This document shows positions 1-11,699 of a DNA stretch of 64,000 nt, piece by piece; position 1 is the stretch's first letter; each line of letters opens with the position of its first letter. The notes under the pieces are model-generated. The model saw nothing but the letters and a program-made list of their open reading frames with translations. It ran no database searches and was not told the origin of the DNA. This DNA is from Hyposmocoma kahamanoa (Eukaryota > Arthropoda > Insecta > Lepidoptera > Cosmopterigidae). The DNA is taken from positions 9,701,006 through 9,765,005 of the forward strand of contig NW_020654422.1 in NCBI RefSeq assembly GCF_003589595.1. Direction: 5' to 3'. The position numbers were made by a program, and so were the translations under genes.

Positions 1-110
1 CGCCAGCGCCAGCGCCAGCGCCAGCGCCAGCGCCAGCGCCAGCGCCAACGCCAGCGCCAACGCCAGCGCCAACGCCAACGCCAACGCCAACGCCAACGCC
101 AACGCCAACC
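1..110. repeat. Hexanucleotide tandem array, cut by the window start
   Basis: The first ~110 bases are an uninterrupted array of the 6-mer cgccag, turning into the variant cgccaa towards the right. The two variants are partly segregated: cgccag dominates at the left and cgccaa fills the right end. The array continues beyond the window, so its length is unknown. It is not in an identifiable reading frame; a hexamer would stay in frame and could read as a simple repeat peptide, but no gene context is visible. Confidence 0.95.
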
Positions 111-186
111 ATTGATTTATTAAAATCAAATAAAAATGATCCATGTTTTGTTACTATATAATCATAATTGTTATATAACTAGTGTG

Positions 187-400
187 ACTGCCTCCGTGGC
201 CGAACGGTTACCATGCCGGACCTCCACGCAGAGGTCCCAGGTTCGATTCCTGGGCCGGGAGAAATATTTATATGGTCTACATTTATTTCTCTCGTGAGTT
301 TGGGTGTAATTTGTGGTTGTCTACGTGTGTGTCCATAGCACCCGCGACCCAGGGTTTCCCTAGTGCGGGGCTATGTTGAGTGTGTGCGTTATTATATAGT
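187..400 (+). mobile_element. tRNA-derived SINE, family A, copy 1
   Basis: The head is tRNA-like. It has an A-box region around 'ggccgaacggttaccatgcc' and a B box 'ggttcgattcc' near 239-249, as expected for an internal RNA polymerase III promoter. The body contains 'cagggtttccctagtgcggg', shared with the copies at 15770, 53601 and 60141. It is not a functional tRNA gene, because there is no proper acceptor stem and the unit continues for ~150 bases after the B box. Other copies in this window are at 10992, 15770, 16795, 53601, 60141 and 61030. Confidence 0.85.
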
Positions 401-1440
401 GTTAGTAATACATTTTGATTTAATTTAATGTCGGGTTTTATGTTGACCCAGCCAATGTTCAGTTACTGGGCTGTTCCACCTGTGTGCAACCGTGTTCAGA
501 ATGGTGTTGGGGCTGGCACGCACATGGAGCAGCGTGGAAGCGCAACGCTTCTGCATTATGGCGTGGAATCCATCTACTCGCGTGCAGAACATCGACAGCG
601 GTGTCCCAGCCTCATCAACACCCTGATCGGGTTGTTGTATTGTACGCGCAGAGCACTCCCCGTGTAACTAACCCACGGGCTGCACGTATAGAAGGACTGA
701 CAGAAACCTTTAAAAAGCGTCGTTTTCATAGGTATCTACATAGCTCGAGTAGCAGCCGGCCGTGTTATAGCACCCATCCATCAAGACCGGCGGGTGCTGA
801 GGGCCGAATACACGTATTTAACCAATTTGTCAAAATTCCTCTTTGACTTTTTCATCATGTCCAGGATTTTGTATTACAAAACTGTAGCAGTAAGTATCTG
901 TTTTATGTAAGTATTGTGGTTTATCTGCTAATGTTCGATTATAATTTTAGACTTTGCCTTGCGAACCTAAATACTTGTATCTATCTAACAAGAAGACGCC
1001 TGTTATCTGTATTTGTCTTTCAAAATCTTGTATTGTGAACAGGAAATTACATAAGCATATAATATGCCAATTAGTGGCTTATTATCAAAAAGTTTCTTAA
1101 AGGCGAGCACGTACTCATTACCATTGTGTAGTGCGAGTAAATAGAATGGGTCCCCCCACTCTGTTTACTCACACATAAAATAAGGACATTAAAAAATAGT
1201 GTCCAAACAAAAGGGTGATTATTTATAAAGTTTTAAACACAGTCCGCGTGGCTATCGATCAACCCGAATGTCAATAATGGCGTATCAAGTAGCGCGTCTA
1301 GTTGCGCGAATCAATCATTTCTAACATAATTACATAGGTAATATGGAAAGTACCATAATAAAATGTGAAAACTGTCATTTAATACAAGACTTTTATTTAT
1401 CATGTAAAAAATGGTTTGGTATGATATTTAAAAAATAATG
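401..1440. other. Unassigned non-coding stretch
   Basis: Positions 430-850 have a more balanced base composition than the surroundings and two overlapping open frames (428-667 and 484-846). Neither shows a recognisable domain, splice context or partner exon, so I treat them as chance frames, possibly in an old repeat. The stretch 850-1440 is AT-rich and nothing in it is recognised. Confidence 0.5.
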
Positions 1441-1599
1441 TATACTTTACGTTTGAAAATCAAAATCATACTATAAAAGTTATTGCCGGAAACTTCGCAT
1501 CAGGGTTCGATAAAGCAGTTAAAGATATAATTCCAAACTGCAAGTGTGACAACTGTGAAGCTATTACCGTCAAATATCTCTAAACTCTAAACCTGTTAA

Positions 1600-3445
1600 T
1601 TCTAGTATACGTTTTCAGATTGCTACAACTGACAAGATACAAACGATAATAAAAGAATTAAATTCTAAAAAGGCTCCTGGACCAGACAATGTAAGAATAT
1701 CTGATATCCAAAGTATACGAGATGATGTGTCACTAGCTAATGCCAATCAAATCAAAGTGTTAGAACTGGTACTTATCCTGACGAGTTAAAGGTAGGATGT
1801 GTGAGACCATTGCATAAAAAAGGCAGACGGGAATGATTACCAAAATTACCGACCGATTACTTTGCTGTCATCGATTGATAAAATTGTCGAAAAGTATGTC
1901 TGTCAACAAATACATGATTTTTATAAAAAACACGAAGTAATATACCGAAATCAGTTCGGTTTTCAAAAGGGGAAAGGTACTAATGATCTGTTACATAAAT
2001 TCACAGATGAGGTCAATGAATACATGAACGTGAGGAAACATGTGTTAGTCTTGTTCATTGATTTTTCGCGAGCATTTGATACCCTAGATCACACGCAATT
2101 GGTTGAGAAGTTGGATAGTTGTGGGGTGCGTGGGCCGATTCTTGAGTGGTGTAGGACATATCTTCAAGAGAGGAACTTCACTGTAAAAATAGGTGACACA
2201 TACTGTCATCCAATATCTGTGACTGAGGGCACCGCTCAAGGGTCTGTGCTAGGGCCTCTTCACTTCCTATCTTACGTGAACGAAATGCATTATTGTATTA
2301 AACATTGCTCGTGTTACCAATTCGCAGATGACACATGTCTTGTCACCGCCGACAAAGACCCTCATACAGCGCGAGATCAGCTTCAGTCGGATTTCAACGT
2401 CCTCTTAAAATGGTGCCACGATGCGGGTTTCGTTTTGAACACCTCTAAGACCAAACTACTAATAATAAAATCGCCTTACATTAAATCCACAGAGATAAAA
2501 AGCATCGTGGCACATAATGATAATTGTCTTCACTACCCAAAAACTGGTAGCTGCGAGTGCCCTTGTATAGATGTTGTAAATGGCCAGACTTATCTCGGTT
2601 TACAAATAGGTCATAACTTTAATTGGAGTAGCCATATAGAATATATTTGTAATAAACTGAGGAAATTTTTGGCTAATATGATAATATTAAAGAAAAGAAT
2701 CCCCTTTAAAGTCAAACTAATGCTTTACAACTCGTTAGCAGAATCGTATATTCAGTATGGTTTATGTAGCTACGGTCGTACCTTTAACTCATACTTAAAT
2801 AAAATATACATATAACCTACAAGTTAATATTCTAAGACACATTGTATCAAATAAAATCCGACTTCAAATGAAGAATAATGATATTGGTCTTTTTAAACAT
2901 TGTAGAATCTTACCTGTTTATACCCAATTCAAGTATATGTTTTTAAAATCTATGTTTTTTAACAACGATCTTAAACAAGTAATAAATCACCCCGTGTGTA
3001 CGCGAGTGATGGCTGAAGACCGGTTGCTAACGAGTCGCGCGAATAATGTGTACGGCGAAAGAACATCTACCTACCTTCTTCCCCGACTTATTAATAAGTT
3101 ACCACTGGAACTACGAAATACCTTAGCAACCATTAATATAAAACATAAACTTAAAGATTACTTTGTACAAAATTTAAAAAAATGTGATGAACATTTATAT
3201 AATAAGATGAATGTATTTACCCAATCCTATTCATTTTAGTAACATATATGTTATAGATTATTTATACAAATTACTTAAATATTTACACTTAAATATAAGC
3301 TTTTGCTAGCATGTTCAAATTTGTATTGTGTAGATACAGGTCGCATTATGACAAACCTTAGTGGTTTAAAATGCGATTAGAAACATATTTGTGTATTTTG
3401 TCCTTTATACAATAAATAAAAAATAAAAAAAATAAAATTTTTTTC
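1600..3445 (+). pseudogene. Non-LTR retrotransposon (LINE) reverse transcriptase, 5'-truncated and frameshifted
   Basis: This is a decayed LINE coding for part of a reverse transcriptase. The N-terminal RT motif (KKAPGPDN) is encoded around 1665-1690. A frameshift near 1825-1840 leads into the main open segment 1862-2815. That segment carries the first catalytic aspartate in LFIDFSRAFDTLDH, the AQGSVLGP motif and the FADDT catalytic box at 2321-2335. A second frameshift near 2805-2815 moves the C-terminal region (2868-3239, with the typical LP..LR..TI ending) into another frame. No endonuclease domain or ORF1 is visible, so the copy is 5'-truncated. An A-rich tail follows at ~3415-3440. The Jockey/CR1-like superfamily is most likely; the exact clade is not resolved. 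The element cannot make a complete protein. Confidence 0.9.
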
Positions 3446-3772
3446 GTACAAGATGACTCCTTAAAAAATTCTTGTTCTAGTAATATTTGAATGAAAACAT
3501 TTTTTTCTAATTGTAATTAAATAGGTACCGAGATCTAAGACTTAGGGTCGTATTCCAAAACTCTACTCAATGCTCAAGTCAGGATTTGAGCAGACTTGAG
3601 TATGATTTCAAACACTGGAAATATGACCCTAATGGCAAGGATTTGAGTATGATTTTCAGTACTCACTGCAATACTCAAGTCCTGATTTGAGTATTGAGTA
3701 GAGTTCTGGAATACGACCCTTAGTATTTTTACGATAATAACAATAACAATACTTTGAAAAGTCATCTTGTAC
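3446..3772. repeat. Interval bounded by 13-bp perfect inverted repeats
   Basis: The 13-mer gtacaagatgact at 3446-3458 is matched by its exact reverse complement at 3760-3772. The left copy lies a few bases after the A-rich end of the LINE, and the interval contains the MITE at 3545-3719. It could be an older element into which the MITE inserted, or coincidence. Confidence 0.5.
3545..3719. mobile_element. Palindromic MITE with TTA target duplication (PIF/Harbinger-like)
   Basis: This 175-bp foldback element begins GGGTCGTATTCC and ends GGAATACGACCC. Its long imperfect inverted arms extend inward through the 'ctctactcaat...ctcaagtc' region. It is flanked on both sides by TTA (3542-3544 and 3720-3722). 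A 3-bp TTA/TAA duplication is characteristic of PIF/Harbinger elements, and the lack of coding capacity makes it non-autonomous. The minus-strand open frame across it is incidental. Confidence 0.8.
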
Positions 3773-5836
3773 ACTGATTTTGTATTGACTACAATTCAAA
3801 TAAATAATAAAAAATAAATATTATGAAGACACATTACCTAATGAATGCATATTTCTCAATATAAACCTAATAACATACAATGCACCTTAACATTTATCTA
3901 AATGAAGTCCGGATTTCTGCAACTAACATTTAATAAGTAGAGTTTAATCCTCAATGTGGCTCTGTCCAACTTCGCCTGTTTTAGTAGTTATAATGGCTGT
4001 GTTTGGTGGTTAGGGAATTGTTGCTAATGCAAACTGTCTCTACCATGGCCACTAGTACCTATTGCATGAATCGCTGTCCAGAACTTGCTACTAATTGTCA
4101 ACTAACTTACTAAGTACTGCCCTGTGAAGTTTCAGTTACGTAGTTGGCTTTCGAAAAATTTTAATGAACCTGTCTCCCCGTTGTGTGAGCCAAGTTGAAG
4201 GATTTTGTACTTTTGATTCCACACCGGAACTACCGCTTGGTAAGAGTACCATTTGAGATGCCCCGACGTGACAGTCAGATCTAAGAAAATTTTCTTTGTG
4301 TTGATCGATAACAAACTGTATTATATTATTTTCACAAATAACATATGAATATCATATATATAGTATATATATATATGGTAGTAAAATCATTATGATATTC
4401 AATAAAATAAATACTCAATATAATAAATACTCAATATAATTGTTCGTATTACACTTGTACCTACTTTATATTAAGGATATAAAGAATGATTTTTTAATCA
4501 ATTTCATAAATACTTTAGTAGAAACTCATAAAAAAGTTGACGTTTCATCGTCGTGGTTATTGAAAACATGTACCTAACTATATCGTAACAAGAATTGTGT
4601 TCTCGAACCCTACATGTGTCCAGATGGCTCGCGACTATAACAAACGCAGATAGCTCTGATCATAATAACATGCTATTCTTATGGTGACTTTATGTTACTA
4701 TTTTTAGATATTAGCATTACTGTGTATTTCCTTTTCATTAGAGTTACGTAGAAAAGACTTTACATATTACCATCTAATGTTTGAGTTTTGCCCGCTTGAA
4801 GTGTCGGAGAACTCCATGAATAATGAACCTAGTACCTTCATAAGTGCATATGTTGAATCGTCAGAATAATTGGTCTCAATAAAAAATATTTTAGCACAAA
4901 ATTAAAGCTAGGATATGCAATCCTATCCTAACCTAGTAAAGTTCCTAGAAAAGGTAAATTTTATGTGATCGCCCCACTAAATATTTTTACCTACATATGT
5001 CACCAGAGAAACTAACACAGCATATATTACATATTCATTTCTGGCCGTTTTGTATTGATCTATTTTCCGTTGCGGGTCTATGTGGGCTCAAAAACAGCCG
5101 CATCTGGTGCCGCAACCTTCGCCAAAATGCTGACTTACTACTCTATTCCGCGTCGCAGCAGATGGAAAAATATGTTATTTTCTGCCGTTCGTCTGTCCCC
5201 TCTTTGCTATTATTGGCCATTTTTGTGATATGTAGGGCTCTACTTGACTTTGACTGATTTTGCTGGTAATCTTCCTAGATTACAATTATTCCTTTCCTTT
5301 CAATTCCTTTTTTCATCATTTTGCTTTGAAACTTACTGTTACTGTGATTTCCATTATTCGTTTCAACCATTTTATTAACCAAGGTGTGCTATACTGATCA
5401 GTCACTTGAATTATTTGCCAGCGGCATTTATGAAATTGAAAGCAGAACTTCTGTTTACCCTAATAGAATTCAAGAGGTTTTACTAGATTAAGTCCATGCT
5501 GTAACTTCAGCAATCTTTGGCCATATGAAGATTAAACATGGAACACGACGTGTGTGATGATTTAATTTAGACGAGCGTAAGCAAAGTGGTCGTGCTGATG
5601 GATTTTATGCAATTTTCAGTATCTATCAGTAACAGCGCAGCGTCGGGCCCGGTGGGATTAGTTCGATCTTTTCGCAATTCTTACAGGATAAACAGATTGA
5701 GCCCGCCTGGCGCTCCCGAGAAATAACTGCCAAACATAACCGGCGAGTAGATGTTTATACATATCTGCTCAAGTAAGTACTTCTTCGCCTTGATTTTGGA
5801 GAAAAATATCGATCTTTTTCTCTTCCTTTCTTTCTA
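3773..5836. other. AT-rich non-coding stretch, nothing recognised
   Basis: No gene, RNA gene or classified repeat is seen. There is a short AT microsatellite at ~4352-4376. The open frames here (for example 4132-4314 minus and 4997-5257 plus) are short and show no domain or splice support. Confidence 0.6.
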
Positions 5837-6484
5837 GCTGATCTTTATAGCTGATTGAATGAAAGGTGTTCCTAAAGTAAAGTTCCTCAAGTTTATTAAA
5901 TGTGACATTAATAATTTTTACATTGATTTTTATTGAATATTACGATGACATTAGTTGTTTTTGTGAATTTACTCCACTAGTTTGTTATAACTAATTAATA
6001 CAAAGATCGAACACAAAGGAAAATTCCTATAACCTGACAGAACTCGAGCCTGCGTCTGTGCCAAAACGGGCCATCTTACGTCAGTCTCTAGTACAGCTAC
6101 TAGAGGCAGACGTGAGATGGCGTGATGTGAGTGAGAAGCTTCATATATCTTTCACAGTTATCGATTACGGCGATAAAAGCCGAAAAAACAATAAACGGTC
6201 TGTAATAAATATTTAGACAAAATTCGTAAGGTCTGCTGAATCGATCTGCAGCTCAGTTAGTAAAACGGTGGCCTTCTTTTGTCACAGACGTATGTTCGAA
6301 TCCTGTCAGGTCGAAGGAATTTTTCCTTGTGTTCGATATAATAAACTAGTGGAATAGTTTCACAAAAACAATTTAATGAATATCATCGTTAAATAAAAAT
6401 CAATATTAAAATTATTAATGTCACATTTAATGAATTCATAACTTTAGTGATACATTTTATTCAATCAGCCGTAAAGATCGAAAT
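5837..6484. repeat. Large inverted repeat made of two opposed tRNA-related SINEs (family D)
   Basis: Left arm 5837-6068 and right arm 6273-6484 align as reverse complements over most of ~215 bases. Shared blocks include 'aaatgtgacattaataat', 'ccactagttt', 'gatcgaacacaa' and 'acctgacag'. The right copy has a tRNA-like head at ~6247-6315 with an A-box-like 'cagctcagttag' and a B box 'gttcgaatcc'. The centre holds a second hairpin (stem arms 6071-6093 and 6098-6120, 3 mismatches, 4-base loop). The simplest reading is two copies of one SINE inserted head to head. A third copy lies at 32720-32950. Confidence 0.75.
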
Positions 6485-9400
6485 GTTTATATTAATAATA
6501 ATTATTAATAATTTTGCTATGTGCAAGTTTTATTAACTAAATAATAAAGCCTGTTTGATTTAGTCAGACCGTTTAAATATTAAGACAGAAAATGTAGTCC
6601 ACAATATCTTTCTGATTAGTGGGAAACGAAATGCTCTTAAAGTTAGTACGACTTTTTTCTCTATTTCAATTTACGTCATGGTAAATTATTTCAGAGAGCA
6701 ATGGCCACACAGCAGTAATGCAGCTCTGTCAAAATGCATTAGCGTTCTTGCATTAACTGTTAAACAATGTACGTTTTCCTTTTAAATTGACTTTACGGCA
6801 GAAAACGGAAATTCCTTTATTACCTACTACAAAAAAAAAACTATAGGTGAAGGAAAAATATCAAATATCAGTCAATACATTATAACTTTTAGCTGTACAT
6901 ACAATAAAAGTCAGATTTTTCTTACTTATGTGGTTAAATTGTCTCTGCCAGTACAGGGAAATCCTCGGGAACAACTTATTTAGCATCGACTCAGAAGTTC
7001 ACTGTCAAGTGCCTGTACATGATAGAGACATGCTATAAAAACCTTGTGATAGCTTAGAACAAAAACATTTTATGTAGCGACGATATGCCGAGGGCACGAG
7101 TAGAATAAATTTTTGTTCATAGAAACCATTTTCAATTTCACGGCTCAATCTTTGTGTGCTCGGGGTGAATATGTAAAAGGGCATTCGTTGGTGTCAACAA
7201 AGTGTAATGGTTTCATGGTAGTTCGTGCTTGATCTATGAGATAGAATAGATAGATTTTAAATTGGAAACTGGACTGCACATACAATTTATATTTGCCTTT
7301 ATTTATATTTGCTTTTATTCATTACCTACTATACAAAGTCAGTATTGGTAAAGAAACAACTGTATGAAATTTTTTACAGTTCAGAATTTGCTCTCAAACT
7401 TAACAAAAAGTTTTATTTTCACTTCTACAAACAATTGTTCAATGCTGTCAGTCGGATTTTAGAGATTGAATTTGTTAGAAACGTTAACGTACTTGTTTGT
7501 CATCTCCGTGAAAAATCGAGTAAGCAGGATCCTGTAAATGGAATAAGAATCGTTTGCAGCATGGGCAACGGCTTTGACAAATTATTTAAGAACGTGTGTT
7601 AGGGGACGTGGCCTATTATACGCATGATTGATCGCGCAGATAGCGCAAACGGCCTCTTTTTAATCTTTCCTCGAGTTAACATCGCCCTTTGTGCAACCGG
7701 AGCCTTTTGAAGACTCAAGTGGTCCTTGATTCCAGTGTTTTATTTTGACATTTGATAGCCGCTAATGTTTCGGCCTAACAATAGATGATATATTAACATG
7801 AAAGGGTGAGGTCGTAAATATTTCTACGTTGCGGGTGAGGTAAAAAAATGTATATTACAAAAACTGTTTGAAAGTAAAAGAAATTTTGCGCCACACACCG
7901 ATTTAATATGACTTTTTTCTAGAATTGGACAACCTATTTTTCCTATTCAAAATATAAGTGTAAACATGAACCCATACCCCACATCGTTCATACAGCTTAT
8001 TTCATTTTATATGGGGCATATCCATCATGTTTATATCGGGCCGGTTACGACGTGTAAAGGTTGCTGGGATATTAGCCGGAATTAACAACAGTTTGTGATA
8101 CTTTGACGTGGAAAAATGTTTTTATGAAACGTTTATACGGATGGCTTGTTTATGCATTAATTTTCTTGATAAAGATCTCTGTAATTGCATTCATTTATAG
8201 TTAGCAATAAATCAATGAGGAGTTGTACGATCATGATAATTATTACCCAAGTTCAGAGGCTACTTATGACGTAGTTTAGAAATAAGCGTGGTAAGAAAAT
8301 TGAGAAAACTAATGTAATGTTATATTTGTGCTATGGGTGAATGATTGTTTGCGAGTGGAGGCAGCCAGTAAGTGGGCACAGGTTAGCTCTAACTCGAGCA
8401 GAAACCTGCGTTTCTCAGGGGAAATCAGTGCTACAATTACATCTCAAATGCTGTTTCAATAACACCCGGCAAACCTTTGGAAAATTCACCTTTCCGACAG
8501 CCGCTGATACAATAAAATAGTTATATTTATTATTCCGAACAGTAGATTTTTTCGATCTATTATCAATGTCTAATCATTGAATAGTTACCCTTCGAAATAC
8601 TAGCAAAACGAAAGTCATTACAACTGTTAGTCTATAATAATTTCACCGATTTTTATCTCGAGTTGAAGGCATTATGTATTTATGGCGCTGCTCAATTTCA
8701 TAAGTCGGTTTGTGATAAGATAATACAATGAATATTCAGAGGCTTCGGCTGTCCCCGAGGATGGAGTCCTTTCGAGCATAGGAGAGGAGCGTGGCCGCGC
8801 GGGTGAGCTTCAAAACAATATGATATTATCGTGGCATTTAAGCGGTCCTAATAAGATTTACCTCAATATTAATGCACATCGTAGCGTCTATTATTCCAAG
8901 GTATTATCTAACTAAATACAAACAGCATATTCCCTTCATTCCATTTACAAGCGTTTTCACTTAACAATGCCTTTCAGGGAATTAGGCCGGAATTGGTGTT
9001 TTGAAGCTAAGTCCGTCTATAATACGAATATAATACTTAGTTTTTCGATAACAAAAGAACAACCCTACTATTACAGAACAATCGTGTCGTCCAACCTTTA
9101 GCTCCACAAAAAGAGCAAGATGATTAATTGTTTTCCCGACCTCTTCAGAACACCGTCTTATTCTTTTAAATACTTCCGCTATTTTCCAACTCGATGACGA
9201 CGGTGAGAGGGTGATTTTCGACTATAAATTAATATTGTATTACGGGTTTCAGAAACAAAGGGTTTCAACGTTGTTTTTGTATAATTTAAAATATTAATGA
9301 TAGTAACTTTGCACCTACTTGAGACATTCGATATTTTTCACAACACCAATGTTGTTCTGTATTTTATACCCTGTTACCTTACATTAATGCACCTAGTCAA

Positions 9401-10500
9401 ATGTTCTTTATGGAGATCGTGCACGTGTATACATTACAAATATCAATTCAAATCTCAATTTTTCTTTAAGGATAGTTAAAGAGGTGATTGCATATTGTGG
9501 CGGACGAATAGGGTGATGCGTGATTTCAATCCGGTAGCAATACGCCGCCGGTCGGTTGGTCGCTCGAACACGGCCACTAAAAGCGAATCGCCGTAAACAA
9601 GAATTAACGCCAAACCTGCACCGACCGCTGCACTCTCCTATAAATGGATGTGATAAAAGTTTCGTTGACACTACATTCGCACGACGATGGACTCTACTAA
9701 TCATAATACCTTGCTAAAATTGAAGTGATTTAAAAATGTCTAAATCATTTAGATAATAGAAAACAGTGGGGGAGAACACGGTATGGCAGTGTAATATTGT
9801 ATATTCACAGCTTTTTTAAAATTTCCCAGAAGCGGTGTTGGAATGGCGGTGCAGCGATGGCGTCACGTGTCAATCGTTTTGAATAAAGCCTTTGACGCCT
9901 TTAGTGCGTTCCACCGGCTACCTCTATTTCAGTTTACATGCAATCTACAACAACTACACGTTTTTTTGACCCTTTCAGAATTCCATATTGTTGTTTAGTA
10001 ACGGAATGTATTTGTTAGGCGTAATTACTTCATAATCTCCTTATTTTTAAACACAATCAAAATATATTTTGTACGTTGAAATCACTAAAAATTATTAAAG
10101 TGTAGGTACACTCAGATATTTATTGCGATACATTATATATCTAGTTTTTGTAAACAAAGAGTGAGTCAAAGTAGGCGAAAGTTTGTTAACGAGGGAGGGT
10201 GTTTAACATTCTGGTTGGCGGGCCGCGGCCCCAGTGGCGCTTGTTAGGAAAAAAGGGCCGGCGATACATCAGTGGTGAAACATGGGCTGCTGTGGGCCCA
10301 CGAGATGTCAGGCTTAATCAATCAATACCTGCCCTGCAGTCTATTGGGAGACAGGTAAACTTGTAATTAAGCGCGTCTTCGGAATTGAGGAAATTAATAA
10401 GAATAAGAAATATTTATATTTGACTGAGTTTTAAAGATAATTAATAGTTAATCCCGTTGGTAGATTTACTTTGAAGAGGAAGTACATGACGAATGATATC
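6485..10500. other. Non-coding stretch with GC-richer islands
   Basis: No gene or repeat family is recognised. The GC-richer segments 8730-8820 and 9480-9690 stand out from the AT-rich background and could be conserved regulatory DNA. A run of ten or more A occurs at ~6830. The frame at 7309-7602 has no recognisable domain. Confidence 0.5.
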
Positions 10501-10650
10501 TGTGTTCGACTGGCTTGCACGTCGGTTTTCATGGTGTCGCCATCTCTGAGGTCTCGGGTTCGTTTCCCGGTCGAGTCAATGTAGACACAAATTTTCTATG
10601 TTGTCTCGGGTCTGGGTGTTTGTGGTGCCATGCCATCGTTGTTTCCGATT
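10501..10650 (+). mobile_element. tRNA-derived SINE, family C, copy 1
   Basis: The B-box sequence gggttcgtttccc lies at 10556-10568. It is followed by a tail resembling the copy at 42811 ('tctgggtgtttgtggtgcca', then 'ccgatt'). It sits directly upstream of a family B SINE, and a family A copy follows ~60 bases after that, so three SINE families lie side by side. Confidence 0.65.
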
Positions 10651-10665
10651 TTTTTTCATATTTAT

Positions 10666-10928
10666 AAATGACGGGACGAACAAGTCGTGTGCCTGGTGGT
10701 AAGAAACACGCCTGTCCCTAACAGTTGCAGTGCCACTCAGAGTTTTAAATCACAAAGTCTGAGGGGTACTGCCACTGCGCCTGACACCTATCCCATGTGC
10801 CTGTAATTTCTTCTTCTTTTTTTCGAAACCGGAACGCAGTAACGCTCACATTACTGCTTGGCAGCAGAAATAGGTAAGGTGGCAGTACTGCCCTAGACGA
10901 AGTCTTTCACAAGGAGGTCAGCTGCTAC
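10666..10928 (+). mobile_element. SINE-like repeat, family B, copy 1
   Basis: It is recognised by 'acgggacgaacaagtcgtg', 'gttgcagtgccactcagag', 'ggtactgccactgcgcc' and the terminal 'aggtaaggtggcagtactg ... tttcacaaggag'. The same blocks, in the same order, occur at 23291, 37890 and 59047, and on the minus strand at 23850. The family is non-coding. Confidence 0.85.
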
Positions 10929-10991
10929 AGATTACCGAATGCCATAACACAAGTGCTTTACTTACTTTTAAACACGCTTGATTAATTTTAA

Positions 10992-11158
10992 ATTGCTTCC
11001 GTGGCCAAACGCAGAACGCAGAAAAGCAGAGACATCGGGTTCGATTCCTAGGTCGGGAAAAATGTTTATATGGCCTATATTTGTGAGTTGGGTGTAATTT
11101 GCGACTGTTCATGTGTTTATGGGCTATGAATGTGTGCGTTGTTATTATTATGTTATTA
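10992..11158 (+). mobile_element. tRNA-derived SINE, family A, diverged copy
   Basis: It starts 'attgcttccgtggccaaac' and retains the B box 'gggttcgattcc' near 11038. Part of the A-box-to-B-box spacing and the central body are deleted relative to the copies at 187 and 60141. Confidence 0.75.
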
Positions 11159-11282
11159 TTTAGTTGGGATCAGAGCGATGTATATGATGTAGTCTAATAT
11201 ATTTACAGTGTTTTACGAGTAATAATATTATGTTAGAATATTATAAAATCATGTTTACGGTGTATCATTCCTCTGATAAAAA

Positions 11283-11452
11283 GCTTGTATCGGGTTTCGC
11301 GATTGCTACATGTTGGAAATGAAACTATGTTTTCGTATCTAAAACAGCATGTTTAGTCAACCGTGACCATGGAGCCTGAAAGAGCCCGAGACGTTGGTTT
11401 GTTTGGAAAAATAAAAAAATATACACGATTTTAGGTGCGAAAAAAAAGTTTT
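11283..11452 (+). mobile_element. Foldback element of the 'gtcaaccgtgaccatgg' family, internally deleted
   Basis: The left remnant (~11290-11345: 'cgcgattgctacat' then 'gaaatgaaactatgtttt') matches the left end of the element at 14712. The right arm runs from 'gtcaaccgtgaccatggagc' (~11357) to ~11452. Most of the left arm is missing, so the palindrome is no longer complete. Confidence 0.65.
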
Positions 11453-11699
11453 AATACACACACATACTGGATATGTGATTTCGCAGCGTACTTTATTTCT
11501 GTAATATTCAAGATGTTAATAAACCGACTGAGAAACCAAATGGCTGGTTGATACCGTGCTAAGCTTAGTATTTTTATATAAAAGGAGAACGCTGCTAATA
11601 TTTTGGCTTTGTCCAAACTGCGAAGTCACATATCCAGTATGTGTGTGTATTAAAACTCTTTTGTCGCAACTAAAATCGTGTATATTTGTTTATTTTTCC
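11405..11699. repeat. Inverted repeat, ~80-bp arms and ~130-bp spacer
   Basis: Arm 11405-11486 and arm 11619-11699 are near-perfect reverse complements. Shared stretches include 'cacatactggatatgtga' and its complement, 'ttttaatacacacac', and a segment of the foldback family right arm. The left arm overlaps the right arm of the element at 11283, so the structure joins that element to an inverted partner copy. Confidence 0.8.

Noticed and set aside
187..258. tRNA gene at the SINE head (also at 53601, 60141 and similar)
   Set aside because: A- and B-box sequences are present, but acceptor and anticodon stems do not pair as in a working tRNA and the repeat continues for ~150 bases.
428..846. Overlapping frames after the first SINE as an exon pair
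   Set aside because: No recognisable domain, no convincing splice sites, and two frames open over the same bases.
7309..7602. 97-codon frame as a gene
   Set aside because: Composition is AT-driven (Phe, Tyr, Lys, Leu rich), with no domain and no partner exon.
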